Source: Bacillus sp. FJAT-44742
GTDB taxonomy: Bacteria > Bacillota > Bacilli > Bacillales > Marinococcaceae
DNA: 64,000 nucleotides
Direction of reading: 5' to 3'
NCBI RefSeq assembly: GCF_002797315.1
Contig: NZ_KZ454936.1
Coordinates: 3,047,645 to 3,111,644, forward strand
Both the position numbers and the translations under genes were made by a program. The notes under the pieces were generated by a model. The model did not search any database. It was not told the DNA's origin and worked only from the letters and a program-made list of their open reading frames with translations. Positions within the stretch are counted from its first letter, which is position 1; each line of letters starts with the position of its first letter. Shown here in pieces: positions 1-8,096 of the stretch.

Positions 1-1107
1 GATGAAGATAAGAAACAACAGGTCTTTCAGGACGGTACATATGAAAGAATCAGCCATACAAGTGGAGGTCTTTTAGATATTCAGGATAACGGTGACCAGG
101 CTTTTTCTTTTGAGATTCACGTCTCAGAGGGAGCGAATGTAGGCCACCTTTCCGGAAATGCAAAGATGAATGAAGACTTTCAGGCTACCTATCAAGGTCC
201 TGACAGCTGTTCCTTAACCTTTGAGTGGAAGGATTCCAACATTCTCGTCTCATCGAGTGATGATTGCAAATACTACTCCGGAAACGGGGTGACATTCGAC
301 GGAGTGTTTTACGGGGAAGGTCATGCAGAAGAAGTCGAGCCTGATACGCTATCCTCTCTCGGGGTACTCACAGACGAACAGGAAGACCTTTTTAAAGCCA
401 TGGTCGGTGATGAGTATGAATTATTTTTATCTACCTTTCACCTGATCCAGGGTGAGGAGATCATTGATTCATTCGATGGAGGGGCTTACTCTGCGAAGGT
501 TCAAGGCCTGCCTGGCATGATGGAAGGGATCCTGATACATGGCCACGGAGATGCCTTGTGGGCAGCGATTATTGATGAGGAAAAAGTGAAGTATTACTCC
601 AATAATGAGATTCTGGTACCAGAAACAATTGAAGATTGGACCAAAGAATTCACTGAATTCAGCCACGTTCTCATGCCTGAAGAACTCTCATTTGAACAAA
701 AGGGCACCCTTCCAACTTTCGAAGAAGAGCAAGCAGCAGAGGTACCAACAGAGGAAGTCCTTGAAGAGGAAGTCCTTGAAGAAGAAGTCCCAGCAGAACA
801 AGAACCAGCTGCTTCCTGGGAAGGAGCATGGCTTGTTGACGGAAGCTCTGATATCGGTGGATCTCTTACTATTTCCAATGAGGACGACGCAGGCTTTACC
901 TTTGATATCCATGTGTCTAACACCCATGCAGGCTCAGTGGAAGGCTATGCGGTAAAAGACGGCAGCACAGCACTTCAAAGCGCGGATGAGATTGGATGCC
1001 AAATGTCGTTTGTAAAAGAAGGCAACTCCATTACCACTACGGAAGGGTCGGAATGCTGGCAATGGAGCGGCGCCGGGATCCATTTGAACCATACCTTTGT
1101 AAAATAA
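1..1107 (+). CDS. Exported-type protein with two copies of one domain (5' end outside window)
   Basis: The reading frame is open from base 1, so the start and any signal peptide lie outside the window; 368 codons are visible. Codons about 10-100 and about 275-368 are diverged copies of one beta-rich domain: both carry a motif like F-E/D-I-H-V-S and two cysteines separated by exactly 19 residues (DSC...DDC and IGC...SEC), which suggests a conserved disulfide and therefore an extracellular location. Between them lie a different domain (about codons 105-225) and an acidic linker at about 241-270 built from repeats such as EEVLEEEVLEEEV. The inner ATG at 166 would cut through the first repeat, so it is not the start. 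Function is not recognised; a lipoprotein or wall-associated protein is a guess. Confidence 0.75.
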   Translation, partial: DEDKKQQVFQDGTYERISHTSGGLLDIQDNGDQAFSFEIHVSEGANVGHLSGNAKMNEDFQATYQGPDSCSLTFEWKDSNILVSSSDDCKYYSGNGVTFDGVFYGEGHAEEVEPDTLSSLGVLTDEQEDLFKAMVGDEYELFLSTFHLIQGEEIIDSFDGGAYSAKVQGLPGMMEGILIHGHGDALWAAIIDEEKVKYYSNNEILVPETIEDWTKEFTEFSHVLMPEELSFEQKGTLPTFEEEQAAEVPTEEVLEEEVLEEEVPAEQEPAASWEGAWLVDGSSDIGGSLTISNEDDAGFTFDIHVSNTHAGSVEGYAVKDGSTALQSADEIGCQMSFVKEGNSITTTEGSECWQWSGAGIHLNHTFVK

Positions 1108-1117
1108 AAATAAGAAA

Positions 1118-1144
1118 AGACCTGACTTTTTAGAAGCCAGGTCT
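1118..1144. terminator. Bidirectional terminator between the two-repeat protein gene and cstA
   Basis: AGACCTG (1118-1124) pairs with CAGGTCT (1138-1144). The A-rich stretch on the left gives a U-rich tail for the minus-strand cstA transcript. The two genes converge here. Confidence 0.75.
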
Positions 1145-1159
1145 GCTTTCGATTCATCA

Positions 1160-2608
1160 TTACGCTGCCTTATGATCTTGTTCTACCTCGTCCACATCAA
1201 TTCGGCCGGCATTCAGTTCTCTCTTTGCCCGGCGAGTAAACAAGGCAATCACAATGGCCGTTCCTATGGCTGCTCCGATATAAGCGGAATTCATCGGAAG
1301 ACCAAAGCCAATTTCAGCATTCAGGATATACGTGAAGGTTACCATTGTCATAAAGACTGCCGGAATACTTGCTATCCAGTGGTTTTTCCGCTGTAAGAGC
1401 AGGTACATAGCCCCTACCCAAAGAGCGATCATCGCCGTGGACTGGTTTGCCCAGGAGAAGTAACGCCACAGCAATTGGAAATCAATAAAGGTTAACGCGA
1501 CAGAAATGACAAACAACGGCAAGGCAATCATGAGACGCTTGATGATTTTCTTTTGTCCAACCTTAATGTAGTCAGCAATAATCATACGAGCACTACGGAA
1601 CGCTGTGTCACCAGATGTAATCGGAAGAACAATAACACCAAGAACAGCTAACGTACCGCCGATTGCACCAAGCATAGTGATGGCCACTTCACTTACCACA
1701 AGAGCAGGACCGCCTGCTGCAAGAAGCTCATTCAGATCCTGTCCGTAGAACAGGCTCATCGCTGCTGCTGCCCAGATCATCGCAATAATCGCTTCAGTAA
1801 TCATCATTCCATAAAAGATCTTTCGTCCCTGTTTTTCTTTTTGCGTCGTCCGGGAAATGATCGGGGACTGTGTTGCATGAAACCCGGATAATGCTCCACA
1901 AGAAATCGTTAAGAACAACAGTGGAAAGATTGGTAGATTGTCAGGATGCATATTGGTAAAGCTTAATTCAGGAATCGGGGCTCCTGTTATCACTAGCCCT
2001 GCACCAATTCCAACCGCACTGATGACAAGGAGCGCGCCAAAGTACGGGTACACTCGTCCAATGATTTTATCAATTGGAAGCATCGTTGCAAAAATATAAT
2101 AAATAAAGATCAAAGCTATAAATAAACCAGTTGTTGCCCACATTGGCGTCAGGCCGCTAAGAAGATCAGCCGGGGCGGAAACAAATACGGTTCCCACAAG
2201 AACGAGAAGAAGGATGGCGAAAACGTTTACAACATGCTTCATAATCGTACCAAGAAACTTACCTGCCAGCTCAGGCAAATGAGCTCCTCTGTTACGAATG
2301 GAAATCATCCCTGTCAAGTAATCATGAACAGCACCGGCAAAGATGGCACCTAGTACAATCCAGAGAAAAGCAACCGGGCCATACAGTGCACCCATAATCG
2401 GGCCAAAAATAGGGCCCACCCCAGCAATATTTAAGAGCTGGATCATGGAGTTTTTCTTTGTGGACATTGGCACATAGTCCACTCCGTCATTGACTGAATA
2501 CGCCGGAGTCATCCGTTTATCTTTAACACCAAAGACCTTTTCTACAAATTTACCATACGTGAAATAGCCGATAATTAAAATAACAATAGAGAGCAAAAAA
2601 GTAATCAC
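1160..2608 (-). CDS. cstA: CstA-family transporter (pyruvate/peptide carrier), short form
   Basis: Polytopic membrane protein of about 482 residues with the CstA fold: the early region with D-Y-V-P-M-S, then N-I-A-G-V-G-P-I-F-G-P-I, and later the G-A-L-S-G-F-H-A-T-Q-S motif are typical. E. coli BtsT and CstA, which import pyruvate by proton symport, are about 700 residues; this protein lacks their C-terminal extension. GTG at 2608 is chosen because GAGGTG sits 6 bases upstream; GTG at 2617 is the alternative. It is the last gene after lytS-lytT on the same strand, the same pairing as BtsS/BtsR with BtsT, so pyruvate uptake is the likely role (inference). Its own promoter region at 2641-2730 carries a phased repeat, a -10 box and a cre-like site. 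Confidence 0.9.
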   Translation of the reverse strand: MITFLLSIVILIIGYFTYGKFVEKVFGVKDKRMTPAYSVNDGVDYVPMSTKKNSMIQLLNIAGVGPIFGPIMGALYGPVAFLWIVLGAIFAGAVHDYLTGMISIRNRGAHLPELAGKFLGTIMKHVVNVFAILLLVLVGTVFVSAPADLLSGLTPMWATTGLFIALIFIYYIFATMLPIDKIIGRVYPYFGALLVISAVGIGAGLVITGAPIPELSFTNMHPDNLPIFPLLFLTISCGALSGFHATQSPIISRTTQKEKQGRKIFYGMMITEAIIAMIWAAAAMSLFYGQDLNELLAAGGPALVVSEVAITMLGAIGGTLAVLGVIVLPITSGDTAFRSARMIIADYIKVGQKKIIKRLMIALPLFVISVALTFIDFQLLWRYFSWANQSTAMIALWVGAMYLLLQRKNHWIASIPAVFMTMVTFTYILNAEIGFGLPMNSAYIGAAIGTAIVIALFTRRAKRELNAGRIDVDEVEQDHKAA

Positions 2609-2640
2609 TGGTCTCACCTCATCTATGATGTATACTTGTT

Positions 2641-2654
2641 TGTATGCGCTTTCA
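2641..2654 (-). promoter_or_regulatory. cre-like CcpA site downstream of the cstA -10 box
   Basis: The minus strand reads TGAAAGCGCATACA, matching the cre consensus TGWAANCGNTNWCA at all but one fixed base. It lies about 8 bases downstream of the -10 box and about 33 bases before the cstA start, a position from which bound CcpA would block initiation or early elongation. Carbon catabolite repression of cstA is known in B. subtilis. Confidence 0.6.
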
Positions 2655-2661
2655 TAGTTTC

Positions 2662-2667
2662 ATTATA
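2662..2667 (-). promoter_or_regulatory. -10 box of cstA (TATAAT)
   Basis: The minus strand has a consensus TATAAT here but no good TTGACA at 16-18 bases upstream; the nearest candidate, TTCACA, is 19 bases away. A strong -10 with a poor -35 is what an activator-dependent promoter looks like, consistent with control by the neighbouring LytTR regulator. Confidence 0.5.
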
Positions 2668-2697
2668 GATGAATTTGTAACTTTTTTGTGAAAAATC

Positions 2698-2730
2698 GGT
2701 TATCATGTCGAAAACTGATGGTAACATGTC
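2698..2730 (-). promoter_or_regulatory. Phased direct repeat, probable LytTR regulator site
   Basis: On the minus strand GACATGTTACCA and GACATGATAACC are repeated with exactly 21 bp between their starts, two helical turns. LytTR-domain regulators bind pairs of short direct repeats with this phasing. The site is some 31 bases upstream of the cstA -10 box and downstream of the lytT-like gene, whose product is the obvious candidate ligand. Confidence 0.6.
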
Positions 2731-2755
2731 ATCCATTGTCACCTACCTGCAAGGA

Positions 2756-3490
2756 TTACAGCTCAAGCTCCTCCCGTAATGCTTTTACAAAATTCCTGCT
2801 TACTGGAAGCTCTTCCTGGTATCCCTTTATTTTTAGCTGATAGGCCCCATTCACCCACGGGATCAATTCCTCTACAGCTTGAAGGTTCACAATATAGCTT
2901 TTATGAATACGAAAAAAAGGCCAGCCCTGCAGCTTCTCACTTACCTCTTTTAACGTAGCTTTCGTTGAATACTGCTGCCCCTGGCTGTGAATAAGCGTTT
3001 CTCTTCCTTCCCGGTACAAATAATCAATGGTCTCAGGGGCTAAGTAAACGATTCGATTTTGCCCTTCCACAGCAAGCTTCCCTTTTTTCCTTGCGTTTTC
3101 TGGCATAGTGTCAGAAAGAAGGATCTTTTCGATTCTTTTGATCGTTTCTTCCAGCTGTTCTTCATCAAAGGGTTTAAGTAAATAGTCCGTTGCCTCCATT
3201 CTAAACGCTTTGGCAGCATAATGAGGATAAGCTGTCGCAAAAATAAGGAGAGGCCTCTTCTTTACTTTCTTCAGATGCTCCGCTACCTCCATGCCATTCA
3301 TCTGACTCATTTCTATATCCAAAAAGATGACATCCGGCTCTTTTTGAAGAACAAGCTCCAGTCCCTTCTGTCCAGAATCGGCTTCTCCTGCCACCTCGAT
3401 CTGGCTGTATTCTTCCAGTAAATAGATCAGCTCACTTCTGCTGTGAGGTTCGTCGTCTACGACAATGACACGAATACGTCCTGTTTTCAT
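2756..3490 (-). CDS. LytTR-family response regulator (LytT/BtsR type)
   Basis: 244 residues. The N-terminal receiver domain (about 7-125) has the acidic pocket VVDDE, the phospho-acceptor Asp58 in FLDIEM and the K in LKPF. The C-terminal LytTR DNA-binding domain (about 140-240) has the family features I-D-Y-L, FFRIHKSYIVNL and LPVSRNF. It lies 32 bases after the sensor kinase gene and 148 bases before cstA. By analogy with BtsSR of E. coli it should be phosphorylated by the kinase at 3523-5256 and activate cstA. In B. subtilis the related LytST controls pyruvate transport by PftAB. Confidence 0.92.
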   Translation of the reverse strand: MKTGRIRVIVVDDEPHSRSELIYLLEEYSQIEVAGEADSGQKGLELVLQKEPDVIFLDIEMSQMNGMEVAEHLKKVKKRPLLIFATAYPHYAAKAFRMEATDYLLKPFDEEQLEETIKRIEKILLSDTMPENARKKGKLAVEGQNRIVYLAPETIDYLYREGRETLIHSQGQQYSTKATLKEVSEKLQGWPFFRIHKSYIVNLQAVEELIPWVNGAYQLKIKGYQEELPVSRNFVKALREELEL

Positions 3491-3522
3491 AAATGGCCTC
3501 TCCTTTCCATGATCATTGCTCC

Positions 3523-5256
3523 TTACGTTCGTATATAAAAGAACACACTGGTCCCTTCCCCTATAGTGCTCTCGAGGTGAAGAGCCGACTCTTCTCCAAA
3601 GGTCATTTCCAATCTCCGGTTCACATTATACACACCAATGCCAGCTCCCTCTTTTGACTCCACCGATTGCTCTTTTAATTGAGAAAGTCGTTCTTTTGTC
3701 ATTCCCATTCCATTATCAGTGACAGCGACCTTTGCCCTGCCGTCTTCCTTTCGAATGGAAATCTTCAGCTTCCGGTCTTTGTATTTATCCTTCAGCCCGT
3801 GCTTAAGGGCATTTTCAATAAGAGGCTGGAGCGTCATCGTGGGCACTTCCTTATAGAGAAGAGTGTCCTCCACCTCATAAATCACTTCGAGCTTATCAAA
3901 AAAACGAGCCTCTTCAATCGCTAAGTAAGACTTCACCTGATTGAGCTCTTCCTTTAACGTCGAGAGGCTTTTCTCAGAAGCTGACAAATTTTTTCTAAAA
4001 AAATTTGATAAAGCCAGCAGCAGCTTTCTTGCTTTTGCAGGATCCGTCCGTATGAGAGAAACAATCGTATTAAGAGCGTTAAACAAAAAATGAGGATTCA
4101 CCTGCGCCTGCAGCGCTTTAATTTCAGCCTCCCTGGCCAATTTCTGCTGATGTTCCACTTCAGCAAGCTCAAGCTGGCTGCTGAGAAGAAGAGACAGACC
4201 GCTCATGAGTTCCACGTTTAACGGTGTCACTTCCTTTTCGGATTCAAAATAAAACTTTAACGTCCCGATCGTTTCTCCTTTTTGCTTAAGAGGTGCAATA
4301 ATGGCCGCTTTGATAGGACAGTCCTTAACGCGGCATTCAATTTCTCCATCCTTTGCGATCTTCATTTTTCCTGACTGAATTACCTCTTGGGTCGCCTTTG
4401 TTTTAATAGGGCTGCTCCCTGCGTGATGGTCAGCCCCCAAGCCACTATGTGCCAAAATACTTTCTTTATTGGTGATGGCAACCCCGCTCACTTCTACTTC
4501 TTTTAATAATATATCGCAGGCAGACTTGGCTGAATCCGGTGTTAACCCCTGGCGCAGATCATTAATCGTCCGGTCAGCAATCCTCAGCGCCTTCTGCGAT
4601 TGAAGAGCCCCCATTCTCTCTTCTTCATTAATAACGTTTTGAATGATCAAAATAAAAATAGCCGTTCCGGCACCATTGGCCACAATCATCGGCACTCCAA
4701 TATCCTGCACTAACGCTAACGCCAGATCAAAGGGCCGTGCCACCCCTAAGATCACAGCCATCTGAATGGCCTCAGCTGCCGCGCCGGCACAAAGAGCAAC
4801 CGGCACAGAAATAATTCTCTGCTTTTTGAGCTTAGAATGAATCAGTCCAGCAAGAAGACCGGCAATGACCGAGGAAAGCCCGCAGGCAAAGTCCGTAAAG
4901 CCGCCTAACGAGTAGCGGTGAAGGCCCGCGATCAAACCAGCGCCAAGCCCTACTTTTATCCCGCCAAGAAGACCAGCCGCAACGACTCCGATTACTCTTG
5001 AGTTGGCAATCGCCTCATCCTCGCCCACAGAAACAGCCCAGCTCGAAAACACTCCCTCTTCCGGAGAGAAGGTCAAGCCCGTGTAGGTTCCTACGATGCC
5101 AAACAAGCCAAAGATCACTGTGATACTAAACGCCTGAACGGTTGTCAGCTGCCGCTGATCCAGCAGCTGCCGAAAAAAAGGAAGCCTCGTCATAATGAAA
5201 GCAAGAGTTACAATAATCCCGAGACGCTCAAACATTAACAACAGTAACTCCCACAT
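3523..5256 (-). CDS. LytS-family sensor histidine kinase with 5TM receptor
   Basis: 577 residues. Residues 1-190 form the multi-helix 5TM-5TMR_LYT receptor with the N-G-A-G-T-A region; residues about 215-350 are a GAF-like sensor; the His_kinase region near residue 389 has NPHFLFNALNTI with the phospho-accepting His; the C-terminal HATPase (about 460-575) has PLIENALKHGL and TDNGMGM. This is the LytS/BtsS architecture, which senses extracellular pyruvate in characterised cases. It is followed by its regulator and then cstA on the same strand. Whether the ligand here is pyruvate is inference. Confidence 0.93.
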   Translation of the reverse strand: MWELLLLMFERLGIIVTLAFIMTRLPFFRQLLDQRQLTTVQAFSITVIFGLFGIVGTYTGLTFSPEEGVFSSWAVSVGEDEAIANSRVIGVVAAGLLGGIKVGLGAGLIAGLHRYSLGGFTDFACGLSSVIAGLLAGLIHSKLKKQRIISVPVALCAGAAAEAIQMAVILGVARPFDLALALVQDIGVPMIVANGAGTAIFILIIQNVINEEERMGALQSQKALRIADRTINDLRQGLTPDSAKSACDILLKEVEVSGVAITNKESILAHSGLGADHHAGSSPIKTKATQEVIQSGKMKIAKDGEIECRVKDCPIKAAIIAPLKQKGETIGTLKFYFESEKEVTPLNVELMSGLSLLLSSQLELAEVEHQQKLAREAEIKALQAQVNPHFLFNALNTIVSLIRTDPAKARKLLLALSNFFRKNLSASEKSLSTLKEELNQVKSYLAIEEARFFDKLEVIYEVEDTLLYKEVPTMTLQPLIENALKHGLKDKYKDRKLKISIRKEDGRAKVAVTDNGMGMTKERLSQLKEQSVESKEGAGIGVYNVNRRLEMTFGEESALHLESTIGEGTSVFFYIRT

Positions 5257-5299
5257 CCGATGACCTCCTCCTTATGCTATGTAGTGTGGCCATAAAAAT

Positions 5300-5331
5300 A
5301 AGCTAACCCCTCCTAGTGTAGAGGTTAGCTT
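5300..5331 (-). terminator. Terminator after the WHH nuclease gene
   Basis: A stem of about 11 bp (AAGCTAAC..., with one bulged base) closes over an 8-base loop and is followed on the minus strand by TTATTTTTAT. It separates the toxin gene from lytS. Confidence 0.7.
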
Positions 5332-5382
5332 AGTGGATAGCAATTTTATATGGGGTGAGCTGATAAAGCGGCCAAGGAAAGG

Positions 5383-6303
5383 TTATTCAGCATGGTGAAA
5401 AGGAGAGCCTTCACTGTCTGGTCCCCACAGGCTCGATCCTCCTGAGTGACCGGTGGTATCGTGGATTTCACGGTCCATCATTTCCATCCTTCCAGGCTGT
5501 TCATGATGATGCCACACATATCCTTCAGGCGTCTCTCCCTGGCCCAGACGATCTACCTCCTCCGCTGTTAAGCCAATATCCTCTGCGAGCTGAGGATTTG
5601 CCACAATATCATTGTAAAGCTGCTCATTAGAAATTGAAATATGTACCCCATTACTTTCTGTATACTGATCTACTGGAATCGTAGCTGCATAGTCATAGTC
5701 AAACACTGGATACACTCCGGTGCCCGTTTCTCCATTCCCAAGATCAATGACACTTCGCTCAAAGGGAACACCCGTCACTTCATGAACCTTGCCCTCCAGA
5801 TGAGAGTTCTGAGTGTCAATCTCAACCATTGCAGCTGCATCTGCCTCACCGATATCCAGCACATCAATCACGCCAAAAGCCATCGTTGAGACAGCCGCGA
5901 CCGTACCAACCTGTTTCAGCCCTTCAATAGCCTGCTCTTTGTCACCATCACGGTATCCGGTATAGGCGCCTTTTGCCCCATCTGCTGTGTATTTAACCGT
6001 CTTTCCTATTCCTTTTACTGTCCGTCCGGTGGAATCTTTCATATCCGACCATGCTTCCTCTTTGTGATACGCATCCCCTTTCACGATCCCGTATCCGCCC
6101 CGGGCAACCCCGTCTACAAATTGTCCGGTATTATCCATGATCGTTTTTGAGGCTGTATATACACCATTTCCAACCTCACCCATCCATTCCCCTGTCTTTG
6201 GGAATCTCGTCCCAACACCCTTCCCGGCAATTTTGACCGCTCCGCCAATCACTCCGCCGCCAACCATGCCGATTCCTTTTCCAACAGACCTGAACACACC
6301 CAT
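5383..6303 (-). CDS. WHH-family HNH/Endo VII nuclease, polymorphic-toxin type
   Basis: 306 residues. The C-terminal 60 residues carry the WHH nuclease signature: YVWHHHEQPGRM followed by REIHDTTGHSGG and SLWG. WHH is an HNH/Endo VII-type DNase domain found at the tips of polymorphic toxins. The N-terminal half (1-165) is glycine-rich with recurrent G-K-G and G-V-G motifs and a short hydrophobic stretch near 130-150; no LXG, PAAR or RHS module is seen. Nothing like a SUKH or other immunity gene follows: a terminator comes 52 bases after the stop and then lytS. The upstream neighbour is a flagellin gene. It could be an orphan toxin, a remnant of a toxin locus, or a nuclease that needs no immunity protein. 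Confidence 0.8.
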   Translation of the reverse strand: MGVFRSVGKGIGMVGGGVIGGAVKIAGKGVGTRFPKTGEWMGEVGNGVYTASKTIMDNTGQFVDGVARGGYGIVKGDAYHKEEAWSDMKDSTGRTVKGIGKTVKYTADGAKGAYTGYRDGDKEQAIEGLKQVGTVAAVSTMAFGVIDVLDIGEADAAAMVEIDTQNSHLEGKVHEVTGVPFERSVIDLGNGETGTGVYPVFDYDYAATIPVDQYTESNGVHISISNEQLYNDIVANPQLAEDIGLTAEEVDRLGQGETPEGYVWHHHEQPGRMEMMDREIHDTTGHSGGSSLWGPDSEGSPFHHAE

Positions 6304-6491
6304 CTATTCCTCTCCCTTCAAAAAAAGCAACAACTGTTATTTATAATAATACAGTAAGTAGTCATATTTTACTAGTTACATAGACTCATTCGGTTGGTAT
6401 CATCGCTATCACTGATTGGATCTACTCTTTTGGAAACATAAGTGATCTCCCCATCTTTAAAACAGCGGACACCGCGTGAAATAATATGGCA

Positions 6492-6521
6492 GAAAAAAGA
6501 CCCCAGCTTAAAACTGGAGTC
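6492..6521 (-). terminator. Terminator of the second flagellin gene
   Basis: On the minus strand GACTCCAG and CTGGGGTC pair (one G-T) over a short loop and are followed by a run of T. The stem sequence resembles that after hag at 8061-8085. Confidence 0.8.
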
Positions 6522-6537
6522 GCTTTTGCAGAGGATA

Positions 6538-7812
6538 TTATCCTAGTAATTGGAGTACGGATTGTGGCTGCTGGTTCGCTTGAGCAAGCATAGATTGAGA
6601 AGCTTGAGAAAGAATGTTTGCACGTGTCATTTCCATCATCTCAGCAGCCATATCAACGTCACGGATACGAGATTTTGCAGCTGATAGGTTCTCCTCACTG
6701 TTTGAAAGGTTATGATGGATATGTTGTAGGGCATTTTGGTAAGCTCCATATTTCCCTCGTTCAGAAGAAACTTTTTTTAACCCCTCATCTAACTTTTCAA
6801 TTGCTTCCATTGCTCTTTCAAAAGGATCAACTTCAATCTCATCAATTCCTAAGGACCCAGTTCTTGCATCCGTTAATTCTACCTTAAAATGATTTTGCGA
6901 GTTGGGACCTACTTGTAAAATAACATTATGCCCTTCGACAATTTCTTCAATCTCACTTGTTACCGTTTCTGTTATTTCTCGTGTATATTCTTCGGTGATC
7001 CCACGATCATGCAGGGCTGCAAATTGTCCTTGTTCACTAAGAAAGGTCGTAAAAGAAAAACTGTTGCCTGACGTTGTTTCATAGATTACCTCAGTATCTA
7101 TGTTTGCTCCTCTAACTGCTTCAGTTATCACGTCATTAATATCCGTTAAGCTAGAAGGCTCATTATTTGCTCCCCATGTTATGGTTACTCTACTTGTTGA
7201 TGTGTTAATTTCTGCAGCTAACGGGCTGTTTGAATCCTGACTTTCCTCATAATCAAAGTTATAACCATATAAATCATTACCAGGGCTTTTTACTATATAA
7301 CTATTGCTATAACAACTAACAAAGTCAATTACACTAGTTTCTGTCCTCGTAACTTCCTCTTCTACTGTTCTTATGACGGTTTCCCCGTCACTTGTTCTAT
7401 TTAATAAGTTAATTTCGTTAAAATGAGTATTGTTTGCAATATCGTTAATCCCATGCTTAAGCTCATCTATTTCTTCTTGGATTTTTTCACGATCTTCTGC
7501 TGTCAACGCATCATTCGCAGCTTGCACCGCTAGTTCACGTTGTCGATGCACCATACTTTGGATTTCTTCAAGACCACTGTCTGCTGTTTGAGTTAAAGAA
7601 ATACCATCCTGGACATTTCTTTGAGCTTGCGCCAACCCGCGTATTTGACCACGCATTTTTTCTGATATTGCTAATCCTGCAGCATCATCGACTGCTCGAT
7701 TTATTTTTAATCCAGACGAAAGACGCTCATGAGCCTTCGCTACACTTCCTTGGTTATCCTGAAATCTATTTAAAGAATTCACTGCAGCAATATTACTAGC
7801 AATGACCGACAT
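6538..7812 (-). CDS. Second flagellin with large variable domain
   Basis: 424 residues. Residues 1-140 are the conserved D0/D1 helices (NRFQDNQ, ERLSSGLKINRAVDDAAGLAISEKM, QRNVQDGISL), residues about 145-330 form a variable Thr/Glu-rich surface domain, and about 335-424 is the conserved C-terminal coil ending SMLAQANQQPQSVLQLLG, identical to the end of Hag. The protein is 150 residues longer than the neighbouring Hag because of the insert. The RBS is AAAGGAGC before ATG at 7812. A perfect sigma-D promoter lies at 7890-7916, so it is expressed with the late flagellar genes. It may form part of a mixed filament or an alternative filament; this is inference. Confidence 0.95.
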   Translation of the reverse strand: MSVIASNIAAVNSLNRFQDNQGSVAKAHERLSSGLKINRAVDDAAGLAISEKMRGQIRGLAQAQRNVQDGISLTQTADSGLEEIQSMVHRQRELAVQAANDALTAEDREKIQEEIDELKHGINDIANNTHFNEINLLNRTSDGETVIRTVEEEVTRTETSVIDFVSCYSNSYIVKSPGNDLYGYNFDYEESQDSNSPLAAEINTSTSRVTITWGANNEPSSLTDINDVITEAVRGANIDTEVIYETTSGNSFSFTTFLSEQGQFAALHDRGITEEYTREITETVTSEIEEIVEGHNVILQVGPNSQNHFKVELTDARTGSLGIDEIEVDPFERAMEAIEKLDEGLKKVSSERGKYGAYQNALQHIHHNLSNSEENLSAAKSRIRDVDMAAEMMEMTRANILSQASQSMLAQANQQPQSVLQLLG

Positions 7813-7889
7813 GATAAGCTCCTTTTTGTATTCAAAATAATATCTTTCTGGAAGAAGGAAACCCCTCTATATTTTTAAGTTCTTCCTAT

Positions 7890-7916
7890 ATATCGGCATT
7901 TTATCAGGTCTTTTTA
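7890..7916 (-). promoter_or_regulatory. Sigma-D promoter of the second flagellin gene
   Basis: The minus strand reads TAAA, then 15 bases, then GCCGATAT, an exact match to the Bacillus sigma-D consensus. It lies about 78 bases upstream of the start codon. Confidence 0.88.
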
Positions 7917-8060
7917 ACTAATTTATAATTTAAGGAATTTTACTAATTTCGATTAGAAGGCTTTAGGTTAAAAAACAAAGCGTAAGCGCCCTGTGTTTTC
8001 AAATTTATTTTAAGTTCGTTCCAGGGTAAAATTTAATAACACCATATAAGAATACAAAAG

Positions 8061-8085
8061 AGACTCCAGCTTAAGCTAGAGCTCC
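8061..8085 (-). terminator. Terminator of hag
   Basis: AGACTCCAGCTT pairs with AAGCTAGAGCTCCCT with few mismatches and is followed by TTTTGTATTC on the minus strand. Confidence 0.7.
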
Positions 8086-8096
8086 CTTTTGTTGAA

